Origin: Pelagibacterium luteolum
GTDB taxonomy: Bacteria; Pseudomonadota; Alphaproteobacteria; Rhizobiales; Devosiaceae
Direction of reading: 5' to 3'
Assembly: GCF_900100665.1 (NCBI RefSeq)
Contig: NZ_FNCS01000001.1
Coordinates: 665,119-729,118 of the forward strand
DNA: 64,000 bases
Shown here: positions 17,131 to 25,552 of the stretch, in pieces
How the letters are laid out: each line of letters starts with the position of its first letter
How positions within the stretch are numbered: the stretch's first letter is position 1
Notes under the pieces: generated by a model
What the model was told of the DNA's origin: nothing
Database searches by the model: none
Seen by the model: the letters and a program-made list of their open reading frames with translations, nothing else
Program-made: the position numbers and the translations under genes

Positions 17131-18549
17131 ATGAGCGCGGCTTCCCAGGATTTTTCTGTCCAAGACTATGCTGTTCGCGACATTTCCCTTGCCGGCTATG
17201 GCCGCAAGGAAATCGAGATGGCTGAAATCGAAATGCCCGGCCTCATGGCCATAAGGGCAGAATACGCCGATCGCCAACCTTTGAAGGGTGCGCGGATCGC
17301 CGGTTCGCTGCACATGACAATCCAGACCGCCGTCTTGATCGAAACGCTCGTGGCTCTGGGCGCCGAAGTGCGCTGGGCCTCGTGCAATATCTTTTCGACG
17401 CAGGACCATGCGGCAGCCGCTATTGCCGCAGCCGGCATCCCGGTCTTTGCCCATAAGGGCGAGACCCTGGAAGAATACTGGGAATTTGCCGACCGCATCC
17501 TCGATTGGGGCAATGGCGAAGTCGCCAACATGATCCTCGATGATGGTGGCGATGCCACCATGCTGGTTTTGCTGGGCGCAAAAGCCGAAAGCGATCCGTC
17601 GGTTCTGGCCAATCCCGGCAATGAGGAAGAGGAAGCCTTCTTTGCCACCATCAAGCGTCGCATAGCGCGCGAACCGGGCTTTTATTCAAAGTGCCGCGCC
17701 GCGATCAAAGGTGTCTCGGAAGAAACGACAACCGGCGTCATGCGGCTCTATCAGCTGCAGCAAAAGGGCGATCTGCCGTTCCCTGCCATCAACGTCAACG
17801 ACTCGGTCACCAAGTCCAAATTCGACAATCGTTATGGCTGCCGCGAAAGCCTTGTCGATGCCATTCGACGCGGCACGGACGTGATGATGGCCGGCAAGGT
17901 CGCCATCGTTTGCGGCTATGGCGACGTGGGCAAGGGCTCGGCAGAATCCCTGCGCGGCGCTGGTGCGCGCGTTCTGGTCACCGAAATTGACCCGATCTGC
18001 GCGCTCCAGGCTGCCATGGACGGCTATGAGGTGGTGACGCTCGAAGACGCCATCGAACGCGCCGACATCGTCGTGACTGCCACTGGCAACCGCGACGTCC
18101 TGACCATCGACCACATGCGCCGGACCAAACACATGGCGATCGTGTGCAATATCGGCCATTTCGATAATGAAATTCAGGTCGCCGCCCTGCGCAACCTCAA
18201 ATGGGACAACGTAAAGCCGCAGGTCGACCTCGTCGAGTTCCCGGACGGCAAGAAGATGATCCTTTTGTCCGAAGGTCGTTTGGTCAATCTCGGCAACGCA
18301 ACCGGTCACCCGTCCTTTGTGATGAGCGCGTCGTTCTCGAACCAGACGCTCGCCCAGATCGAACTCTGGACCAAAGGCGAAGAGTACGACAACCAGGTCT
18401 ATATCCTGCCCAAGCATCTCGATGAAAAGGTCGCCAGGCTGCATCTGGGAAAGCTCGGCGCGAAACTGACCCAATTGTCGCCCGAACAGGCCGCTTATAT
18501 CGGCATCGAACAGAACGGCCCTTTCAAGAGCGAGCACTATCGCTACTGA
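17131..18549 (+). CDS. ahcY: adenosylhomocysteinase (S-adenosyl-L-homocysteine hydrolase)
   Basis: The product is a 472-residue cytoplasmic NAD-dependent enzyme that splits S-adenosylhomocysteine into adenosine and homocysteine and so clears the product of methyl transfer. The NAD fold [10 protein letters not shown] is about residue 260, substrate residues are in [20 protein letters not shown], and the end is KSEHYRY. The length includes the bacterial insert (LGWGNG...EE region, about 120-175). ATG 17131 follows GGAGAAC at 17118-17124; the frame back to 17110 is not needed. A palindrome upstream may regulate it and an intrinsic terminator follows. Confidence 0.97.
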   Translation: MSAASQDFSVQDYAVRDISLAGYGRKEIEMAEIEMPGLMAIRAEYADRQPLKGARIAGSLHMTIQTAVLIETLVALGAEVRWASCNIFSTQDHAAAAIAAAGIPVFAHKGETLEEYWEFADRILDWGNGEVANMILDDGGDATMLVLLGAKAESDPSVLANPGNEEEEAFFATIKRRIAREPGFYSKCRAAIKGVSEETTTGVMRLYQLQQKGDLPFPAINVNDSVTKSKFDNRYGCRESLVDAIRRGTDVMMAGKVAIVCGYGDVGKGSAESLRGAGARVLVTEIDPICALQAAMDGYEVVTLEDAIERADIVVTATGNRDVLTIDHMRRTKHMAIVCNIGHFDNEIQVAALRNLKWDNVKPQVDLVEFPDGKKMILLSEGRLVNLGNATGHPSFVMSASFSNQTLAQIELWTKGEEYDNQVYILPKHLDEKVARLHLGKLGAKLTQLSPEQAAYIGIEQNGPFKSEHYRY

Positions 18550-18574
18550 TTTCGGCCGGAGACGCGAATTCGCC

Positions 18575-18604
18575 AAGGGCGCTTCTTGTGGAGCGCCCTT
18601 TTTT
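18575..18604 (+). terminator. intrinsic terminator of ahcY
   Basis: Stem AAGGGCGCT / AGCGCCCTT with an 8-base loop, running into TTTTTT. It starts 26 bases after the ahcY stop. Confidence 0.85.
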
Positions 18605-18668
18605 GTTAACCTTTTCTTAGGAACAAATCAGGATCGAAGCATCGGCATCTGGGGACGCAAGCCCTAAG

Positions 18669-18733
18669 TTATCCACCGGCCCACAGTTTGACTCTTTTTC
18701 GCGATTCGCCGCGCGGTTATGGTTAACTGATTC
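18669..18733. promoter_or_regulatory. GANTC cluster and DnaA-like box before divL
   Basis: Three GANTC sites (18690-18694 GACTC, 18703-18707 and 18729-18733 GATTC) lie within 44 bases, just before divL. GANTC is the target of the CcrM methylase, which with GcrA times cell-cycle promoters in alphaproteobacteria. TTATCCACC at 18669-18677 is close to a DnaA box. Function is inferred only. Confidence 0.4.
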
Positions 18734-18798
18734 GGGGGCCCGTCTTGGCAGCCCCATGGGCAGTCAAGGTCAAATCATTGAACGAGGGGGCATTTCGA

Positions 18799-21270
18799 AT
18801 GCAGCCGGCACGATTCCGGAAACATACGGGATTCGTAGCAATTTGCGCTGGTTGCGTGGCCCTCACTACGGTTACGCCCGCGCTCGGCGCCCCCATTCTC
18901 GCAGCGTCCATGTCCGGGGTCGCCCCCTATGCCCTTATGTTGGGTGCGGCCGGGTTCGGCCTCATGGGGTCGATGATGGCGCTCCGATGGCGTCGTGAGG
19001 CCGAAGCGGCACGCGCCGATGCCAGCGAGCGCGTGGGCGCTATGCGCGCTGCACTCGATGAGTTTGAAACGCTGCTCTCCGGCATGCCCGAAGTTACCAT
19101 CATATGGCGCGACACCGGCATCGAGCCAGCGGTCCTTGGCCCTATTTCGAGCCTTCTGCCTGGCGAAAACCGGGCGCATGCCGTCCTAGAATTCCGGTCC
19201 TGGCTGGAAGACGATGCGGCCCGCAGCCTTGCGGCGCGGCTCACCGATCTGCGAATCGAGGGCAAGGTATTTGAAACCTCGGTCACCGCCCGCGACGGGC
19301 GTATCATCAGGGCGACGGGGCGTCTCGTGGGCGGAGCAGCGGTTGTCCGGTTAAGGTCCTCCGGTGCCATGGTCGAGCCGCCCCTGCGTGCCGACGCCAT
19401 GACGCGATTGCCATCGCCCGCCGAGGCGCAGGGCATTCTCGCCAACCTCACGATCCCGGCCTGGCTCCGCGACAAGGATGGCGTTCTCGTTTATACCAAC
19501 GCTGCCTATCTTCACTTCACCCGCACTCTTGGTCTCAAAGGCGAACGCGGCACGGCGCCGGACATTTTCGACGCTGAAGCGCGTGAGCGGCATCTCAAAT
19601 CACTCGAAGACGCAGCCGATACCATCGCCTTTACCGAACAGCACCATCTGGCCGGTGGGCTCGATCTTGTCCTGTTCCCGCTCTCGGGCGGCAGCGCAGG
19701 TTATTGCTATCTCCCCATCGCGCGGCCCAAATCCAAAGAGCCCGAAAACAACGAGCCCGATCTGGGGCATTTGACGACGGTTATCGACGCCCTCGCGACA
19801 CCGATCGCCGTGTTTGATAAGCGCCGGCAACTGACCCACTACAATACCGCTTATGCGCGGTTTTGGGGCCTCGACACCGGCTGGCTCAATACAGCGCCCG
19901 ACGAAAAGGCCATCCTCGACCGCCTGCGCACCCAAGGCATGCTGCCCGCCGAAACCGATTATCGCGACTGGCGCGCCAAGCATTTGATGAGCTACGCGCT
20001 GACCAGTCCGCGCGAAGTCCCGTGGTATCTACCCGATGGGCGCAGCGCCAATGTGATTGCAGCTCCCGCCACCGGCACGGGCGGCGTGATCTACGTCTTT
20101 GAGGACATGACCGAGCGCCTCGAACTCGAAACGCGCCACAACGCCCTGATCCACGTGCAGCGCGAAACGCTAAACGCGCTGTCGGAAGGCGTCGCGGTGT
20201 TCGGAACCAACGGGCGCCTCAAGCTCCACAATCCACGACTGTCGCTCCTGTGGAAACTGCCCATGAATACGCTGGGCAGCCATCCTCATATCGACGACAT
20301 GGCGCGCGCATGCGGCGAGACCTTCCCCGAGGACGGCAAGCGCATCTGGGCTGACCTGAAACAGCGCATCATCGATCTCAATCCCACGCGATCCGACACC
20401 AAGGGCCGCATCAGTCGCGCCGATGGGCGGCTTCTCGACTACGCAGTGGTACGCCTGCCCGATGGGCAAACCATGATGACGTTCGTCGATGTCTCTGAAA
20501 GCGCCAATTACGAGCGCGTCCTTAAGGAGCGCAACGAGGCCCTGATCGCCGCCGATCGGCTCAAAGATACATTCGTTCAGAACGTTTCCTACGAGCTGCG
20601 CTCGCCGCTGACCAATATCATCGGCTTTGCCGATCTGCTGGCGTCAGACGAATTCGGTCCGCTTAACGAAAAGCAGCGCACCTACACCGACTATATCCGT
20701 TCGTCCTCGGCCAATCTCGGTCTTCTGATTGACAACATTCTCGATCTTGCGACAGTCGATGCCGGTATCGCCCAGCTCAATCCCGAAGTGCTCGACATTT
20801 TTACCCTGATCGATAGAGCCCGCGCCGGCATGGCAGCGACGTTTGTCGGTTCGGACGATCCGGTCGATCTTACCGTGGAAGTGGAAGACAACCTCCCCAC
20901 TTTCGTTGCCGACGGTACGCGCATCGTGCAGGTGCTCTATAATCTCCTTTCCAATGCCGCACGCTTTTCAGATCCTGGCTCGGAAGTGCGCCTGAAAGTT
21001 GCGGCACGCGGTCCCGACCGCATCGCCTTTGCAGTCGAGGACGATGGCGTGGGCATCCCCGAAGACATGCGCAACGCCATGTTCCAGCGCTTCGAGGGCC
21101 AGTCGGTCGAAGGCCGACAGCGCGGTGCGGGCCTGGGCCTCGCCATCGTCAAGACCTTCGTCAACCTGCATGGCGGCACGGTGCTGATCGAAAGCCGTGA
21201 GCCGCGCGGCACCCGCGTCACCGTCATCCTGCCGGCCAATGCTGCGCTGGCCCTCAACGCCGGCGAATAG
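18799..21270 (+). CDS. divL: cell-cycle pseudokinase DivL (Tyr in place of the phospho-His)
   Basis: The product is an 823-residue membrane-bound kinase homologue. Two hydrophobic segments (about 15-60) are followed by PAS-type regions (about 65-590) and a HisKA-like domain. The H-box reads FVQNVSYELRSPLTNIIGF: the normal His is Tyr (residue 598), the hallmark of DivL. The ATPase domain keeps NLLSNAARFSDPGS, EDDGVGIPED and GAGLGLAIVKTF. In Caulobacter DivL controls the CckA-ChpT-CtrA relay and senses DivK. ATG 18799 has GAGGGGG 8 bases upstream; a longer TTG frame at 18745 is less likely. It is followed 2 bases later by tsaE. A degraded ordinary kinase is the alternative, but the VSYELR box argues for DivL. 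Confidence 0.9.
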   Translation: MQPARFRKHTGFVAICAGCVALTTVTPALGAPILAASMSGVAPYALMLGAAGFGLMGSMMALRWRREAEAARADASERVGAMRAALDEFETLLSGMPEVTIIWRDTGIEPAVLGPISSLLPGENRAHAVLEFRSWLEDDAARSLAARLTDLRIEGKVFETSVTARDGRIIRATGRLVGGAAVVRLRSSGAMVEPPLRADAMTRLPSPAEAQGILANLTIPAWLRDKDGVLVYTNAAYLHFTRTLGLKGERGTAPDIFDAEARERHLKSLEDAADTIAFTEQHHLAGGLDLVLFPLSGGSAGYCYLPIARPKSKEPENNEPDLGHLTTVIDALATPIAVFDKRRQLTHYNTAYARFWGLDTGWLNTAPDEKAILDRLRTQGMLPAETDYRDWRAKHLMSYALTSPREVPWYLPDGRSANVIAAPATGTGGVIYVFEDMTERLELETRHNALIHVQRETLNALSEGVAVFGTNGRLKLHNPRLSLLWKLPMNTLGSHPHIDDMARACGETFPEDGKRIWADLKQRIIDLNPTRSDTKGRISRADGRLLDYAVVRLPDGQTMMTFVDVSESANYERVLKERNEALIAADRLKDTFVQNVSYELRSPLTNIIGFADLLASDEFGPLNEKQRTYTDYIRSSSANLGLLIDNILDLATVDAGIAQLNPEVLDIFTLIDRARAGMAATFVGSDDPVDLTVEVEDNLPTFVADGTRIVQVLYNLLSNAARFSDPGSEVRLKVAARGPDRIAFAVEDDGVGIPEDMRNAMFQRFEGQSVEGRQRGAGLGLAIVKTFVNLHGGTVLIESREPRGTRVTVILPANAALALNAGE

Positions 21271-21272
21271 CG

Positions 21273-21746
21273 ATGCTTGCGCTATTTGCGCCAGATGATG
21301 CAGCGACCGCCGCTATAGGGGCTGCGCTGGCCGATGTCCTCGCCCCCGGTGACGTCATAGCCCTTGACGGCGACCTTGGTACCGGCAAGACCGCCCTCGC
21401 GCGGGCCATCATTCGCGCTCGCCTGGGCGACCCCGATCACGAGGTGCCCTCGCCGACCTTTGCCATCATCCAGCCATATCCCGGTATCACCCACGCCGAT
21501 CTCTATCGACTTGCCGACGAGAGCGAGATTTTCGAGCTTGGATTGTTCGATGACGAAGACGCCATTCTCCTCGTCGAATGGCCGCAGCGTGCACCTATCC
21601 TCTTTGACCGCGACGGTTTGAAGATCACGCTTGAAATGGCCGAAGGTGGCGCCGGGCGTAGCATCGGCATCAAACCCATGGGCCATCGCGACATTGCCCC
21701 CATCGCCGCCGCGCTTGCGCCCTGGGTGCAAGAACGCTTCAATTGA
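21273..21746 (+). CDS. tsaE: tRNA N6-threonylcarbamoyladenosine synthesis ATPase TsaE
   Basis: The product is a 157-residue ATPase that works with TsaB and TsaD to build t6A37 on ANN-reading tRNAs. The P-loop is LDGDLGTGKTALARA, followed by VPSPTFAI and the Walker B-like DLYRL; LVEWPQRA is a family mark. It begins 2 bases after divL and ends 3 bases before the nucleotidyltransferase gene, so the cluster divL-tsaE-murU-addB-addA is probably co-transcribed. The gene amgK, often seen between tsaE and murU in relatives, is not present. Confidence 0.95.
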   Translation: MLALFAPDDAATAAIGAALADVLAPGDVIALDGDLGTGKTALARAIIRARLGDPDHEVPSPTFAIIQPYPGITHADLYRLADESEIFELGLFDDEDAILLVEWPQRAPILFDRDGLKITLEMAEGGAGRSIGIKPMGHRDIAPIAAALAPWVQERFN

Positions 21747-21749
21747 ACC

Positions 21750-22478
21750 ATGCCCGATTCGCTTGTCATCCCTGATGTGATGCTGATGGCCGCCGGCCTT
21801 GGTACGCGCATGCGCCCCCTCACCTTCGATACGCCGAAGGCGCTGATCAACGTCGCGGGCAAGCCGCTCATCGACCACGTGATCGACGCCGCCATCGCCG
21901 AAGGCTGCACGCGGTTCGTGGTCAACGCCCACCACAAAGCCGAGCAGATCACCGCCCACATGGCGCGCCTATCTGCCGCGCTGCCCGATTTTTCATTCAC
22001 GGTAAGCCTCGAGGCCGATCGCTTGCTCGATACCGGCGGGGGGCTGCGCAAAGCATTGCCGCTCTTGGAGAGCGATCCCATCCTGACGCTCAATACCGAC
22101 AGCTTCTGGCTGCCGGGCAGTGATCGTCCAATTGCGCGGCTTTCCGACGCTTACGCGAAGGGCGACGCCGACGTTGTACTGCTCTGCGTTGCGCCCGACA
22201 ATGCGTCGGGCTTTCGCAAAGGCGCCGACTATCTGATGGCCGCCGATGGGACACTGTCGAAAACCGAGGGTCGCCCGGTCGTCTATGCCGGTGCAGCGAT
22301 GATCTCGCGGGATTTGGCCGACCAGGGGCCCGATATTGCCTTTTCGCTCTATCGTCATTTCGAGACGGCACGCGAAAACAGGCGGCTCAAGGGCGTTGTG
22401 ATCGAAACCCGCTGGTTCCATGTCGGCGATCCCCAGGCGCTCGATCGCACCGCGCAGGATATCGGCGCGCTCGTCTGA
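21750..22478 (+). CDS. MurU-like sugar-1-phosphate nucleotidyltransferase
   Basis: The product is a 242-residue cytoplasmic nucleotidyltransferase. The N-terminus PDVMLMAAGLGTRMRPLTFD has the nucleotide-binding GxGTRxRPLT motif, TPKALINVAGKPLIDH follows, and DTGGGLRKAL and LNTDSFW are metal and sugar site motifs. Its nearest known role is MurU, which makes UDP-N-acetylmuramic acid from MurNAc-1-phosphate in cell-wall recycling. The kinase AmgK that makes the substrate is not next to it, so the specificity is uncertain. The stop overlaps the addB start (TGATG). Confidence 0.78.
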   Translation: MPDSLVIPDVMLMAAGLGTRMRPLTFDTPKALINVAGKPLIDHVIDAAIAEGCTRFVVNAHHKAEQITAHMARLSAALPDFSFTVSLEADRLLDTGGGLRKALPLLESDPILTLNTDSFWLPGSDRPIARLSDAYAKGDADVVLLCVAPDNASGFRKGADYLMAADGTLSKTEGRPVVYAGAAMISRDLADQGPDIAFSLYRHFETARENRRLKGVVIETRWFHVGDPQALDRTAQDIGALV

Positions 22479-25400
22479 TGGCCCGCCCTGGCTCGATCTC
22501 TTCGATAGCCCCCCACGCTCCGTTTCTGCCTACCCTGGCCGACGCGCTGGTGTCGGGCACCATTCTGCCCAACTGGCGACGCGAGGGCCCCTTCTGGCTC
22601 TCGGACATGACCATCTACCTACCGACCCGGCGTGCCGCGACCAGGCTTTCGCGGCTGATCGCCGAGAGGCTGGGCGATCAGCCTATGCTCCTGCCGGATA
22701 TCCGCCCGCTGGGCGGTGAGGACCCAGCACAGGAACCCTTCCTGCCGCCCTATGAGCCGATCACGCTCCCCCCGCCGATCAACCGCTTCAAGCGGCGGCT
22801 GTTGCTGGCCGAACTCGTTGAGAAATGGCTGGCGACCCAACGCGGTGCCACAGCCTTTTCGGCGCCCGGTCTTGGCGGCCATTCCGGCCCGCCCAACAGC
22901 GCCGAGATTTTGGCCCTGGCCGATACGCTGGGCACGCTGATCGACGATTTTGCCATCGCGCGCATCGAACCGTCTCGCCTTGCAGAAATCGATGACGCCC
23001 AATTGGCCGGCCAGTTCCAAGCCAATCTCGATTTCGTTTCGTTCGTTCTGGGCGCTTGGCCTTCGATCCTTGAAGCTGAGGGCGAAATGGAAGCCGCCAG
23101 CCGCACCAATGCGCTGCTCGAACGCAAGGCTGCTTCGCTATCGACCGTCCACGGCGACCGCCCGGTGATCGTTGCCGGCTCGACTGGTTCGATTCCCACC
23201 ACTGCCGATCTCATCGCGGCAATCGCCGATTTGCCCAACGGCGCGGTGGTTCTCGCCGGGCTCGATACGACGATGGATGTATCAACCGCCGAAATCCTGC
23301 GCGATCCCCGAAAGAACCCGCACGGCCATCCGCAATACGGGCTCATCCGCCTGTTGCGACGGTTGGGCACGCCGCCGGAGGCGGTCATCGAACTCGCCCA
23401 GGCACCTTCACCGCGCACCGACAGCCTCAACGCGGCGCTCGGCCTCCCCGACGCCACGGCCGATTGGGCACGTTTCGCTGCCGACCGCGCTAAAGATTTG
23501 TCGATGGCAGCCAACGATTTGAGTCTGCTGCGCGCCAAAACGCCGGAGGAAGAAGCCCGCGCCATTGCGCTGTGCGTCCACGATGCACTGGCCAAACACC
23601 TCTCGGTGGCCATCATCGCCCCCGACCAGACGCTGGCCCGCCGGATTTGCGCGGAACTCGCCCGGTTCGATATCGCACTCGACGACGCCGCCGGCACGCC
23701 GCTCACGCGTTCACGTGCCGGTCGGCTGGTGCGCCAGGCAGTGACTGTGCTCGCCAATGGCCTCGACCCGGTCGATCTGATGGCGCTTTTGCGCAATCGG
23801 CACGTGACAGTCGGGCTTGGCCGTGCGGTGGTCGCGCCCGCTGCCGAGAGCCTCGAAATGGGTGCGCTGCGTGGCCAGCGCCCCCTCCCCGGCTTCGATG
23901 GCCTGCGCCGCGCCATTGCCGATAATCTCGAAAAACGCACGCCCTATCCTGCCCAGCGCCTCAACGCCGAGAGCGCCACAGAGGCTCTGGCCCTGCTTGA
24001 TGCCATCGAAGCGGCGCTCGAACCCCTCTCAAGCCTCCTTGCTGGCCCCTTCAGCGCCAGCGGGTTGGCCACGGCGATTGCCGAAACGATGGAGCGCCTG
24101 CGCCTACAAGGGCCGGACGAAACCATCGCAGCGCTCGAAGGCGAAGACGAACTCGATCGCTGGCTGGAACTGGCCCAGTCCCAGGGGGATCGCGGCCCGC
24201 GCTTTGCGCCTTCGGGACTGGCCCTGGCCCTGGAAGGCCTGATGGCCGGACCGAGCGTTCGCCCAAGGCGGCCCGACGCCGAAGACGTTGTCCTCTTCGG
24301 ACGTCTCGAAGCCCGGCTGATGGGCGCTGACCGGATGATCCTTGCGGGCATGACGGAATCGGTCTGGCCCGAAATTGCCGATCCCGGCCCTTGGATGAGC
24401 CGGGGCATGCGGCTGGCCGTCGGTCTCGAGCCGCCTGAAAAACTCCATGGCCTTGCCGCTCATGATTTTCTCATGGCTGCCGGAACAGGCGAAGTGGTTT
24501 TTACCCTTCCCGAGCGCTCGGGCACCGCGCCCGCCACGCCCTCGCGACTGATCCAGCGCATTGAGGCGCTGTTGGGCGATGCGCTCACAAAGGACATGGA
24601 GGCGCGTGGTGGCCACTTCGTCGACCAGGCGCGGCGGCTTGATGCCACGGGCGTCCCGCCCCGCCCCGCCGGGCGCCCGGCCCCAAATCCGCCGGCCAGC
24701 GTGCGTCCCAGATCGCTTTCAATCACTGAAGCCGAGACGCTGCTGCGCTCGCCCTATGATATCTATGCGCGCTACGTGCTCGGCCTGCGGCGCATCGACC
24801 CCTTGGGCGCCGATCCCGACTACGCCGAGCGCGGCAACCTGATCCACGACATTCTTGGCGATTTCATTCATAATGGCCACGATCCCCTGGCCCGTAACGC
24901 CTTCGCGATCATCATGGATCTGGCGCATGGGCACTACGCCCGTCTCGACGCCCTGCCCTCGCGCCGCGATCTTTGGCTCAAGCGGTTCGAAGCCATTGCA
25001 GAGGCATTTCTGGAGTTTGAGCGCCAGCGCACCCATATCGCCATCCGGCGCGCCGAGGTCAGCGGCAAGATCGAACTCCCCTTCGATAGCGCACTGTTCA
25101 CTCTGCGCGGTCGAGCCGACAGGATTGATAGAGGGGTCTTGGGCACGCTCGAAATCATCGATTTCAAGACAGGCCAGGCGCCTCAGCCCAAGGAAATGAA
25201 GCAGTTCTTTGCGCCGCAACTGCCGCTCGAGGCCAAGATGGCAGAGCTTGGTGCGTTCGGGCCGGATTTGGCGCACAGGACCGAGGCGATGAGCTTTATC
25301 AAGCTCTCCCACGGCCCCGAGGCGCTAAAGCCCACCCGGTTTGCTGCTGCCGATGGCATGAGCCTTGGCGATATGGTCGAGGAAACCTTCGCCCGCTTCC

Positions 25401-25552
25401 AGCGCCATGTCGAGGTTATGCTCTTGCGCGACGGTCTGCCCATGCCGGCCCGCGTGCTTCCGAAGGCCAGCCAGCGCTTCAAGGGCGATTACGACCATCT
25501 GGCCCGCACCGAGGAATGGACGCTACTCGACGTCGGCGAGGACGAGAGCTGA
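22478..25552 (+). CDS. addB: double-strand break repair protein AddB (alphaproteobacterial type)
   Basis: The product is a 1024-residue subunit of the AddAB helicase-nuclease that resects double-strand breaks and loads RecA. The helicase-like body is inactive in this family. The C-terminal PD-(D/E)XK nuclease (about residues 745-1000) has LSITEAETLLRSPYDIYARY, RGNLIHDIL and TLEIIDFKTGQAP. The nuclease domain has no Cys, so the Fe-S cluster of Bacillus AddB is absent. The start overlaps the murU-like stop by one base and its own stop overlaps addA likewise, which supports coupled synthesis of both subunits. Confidence 0.93.
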   Translation: MARPGSISSIAPHAPFLPTLADALVSGTILPNWRREGPFWLSDMTIYLPTRRAATRLSRLIAERLGDQPMLLPDIRPLGGEDPAQEPFLPPYEPITLPPPINRFKRRLLLAELVEKWLATQRGATAFSAPGLGGHSGPPNSAEILALADTLGTLIDDFAIARIEPSRLAEIDDAQLAGQFQANLDFVSFVLGAWPSILEAEGEMEAASRTNALLERKAASLSTVHGDRPVIVAGSTGSIPTTADLIAAIADLPNGAVVLAGLDTTMDVSTAEILRDPRKNPHGHPQYGLIRLLRRLGTPPEAVIELAQAPSPRTDSLNAALGLPDATADWARFAADRAKDLSMAANDLSLLRAKTPEEEARAIALCVHDALAKHLSVAIIAPDQTLARRICAELARFDIALDDAAGTPLTRSRAGRLVRQAVTVLANGLDPVDLMALLRNRHVTVGLGRAVVAPAAESLEMGALRGQRPLPGFDGLRRAIADNLEKRTPYPAQRLNAESATEALALLDAIEAALEPLSSLLAGPFSASGLATAIAETMERLRLQGPDETIAALEGEDELDRWLELAQSQGDRGPRFAPSGLALALEGLMAGPSVRPRRPDAEDVVLFGRLEARLMGADRMILAGMTESVWPEIADPGPWMSRGMRLAVGLEPPEKLHGLAAHDFLMAAGTGEVVFTLPERSGTAPATPSRLIQRIEALLGDALTKDMEARGGHFVDQARRLDATGVPPRPAGRPAPNPPASVRPRSLSITEAETLLRSPYDIYARYVLGLRRIDPLGADPDYAERGNLIHDILGDFIHNGHDPLARNAFAIIMDLAHGHYARLDALPSRRDLWLKRFEAIAEAFLEFERQRTHIAIRRAEVSGKIELPFDSALFTLRGRADRIDRGVLGTLEIIDFKTGQAPQPKEMKQFFAPQLPLEAKMAELGAFGPDLAHRTEAMSFIKLSHGPEALKPTRFAAADGMSLGDMVEETFARFQRHVEVMLLRDGLPMPARVLPKASQRFKGDYDHLARTEEWTLLDVGEDES

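Noticed and set aside
18606-18620. CtrA-like box TTAA-N7-TTAG upstream of divL
   Set aside because: One half-site is imperfect, it lies about 180 bases before the gene and just after the ahcY terminator; not counted with the four exact boxes.
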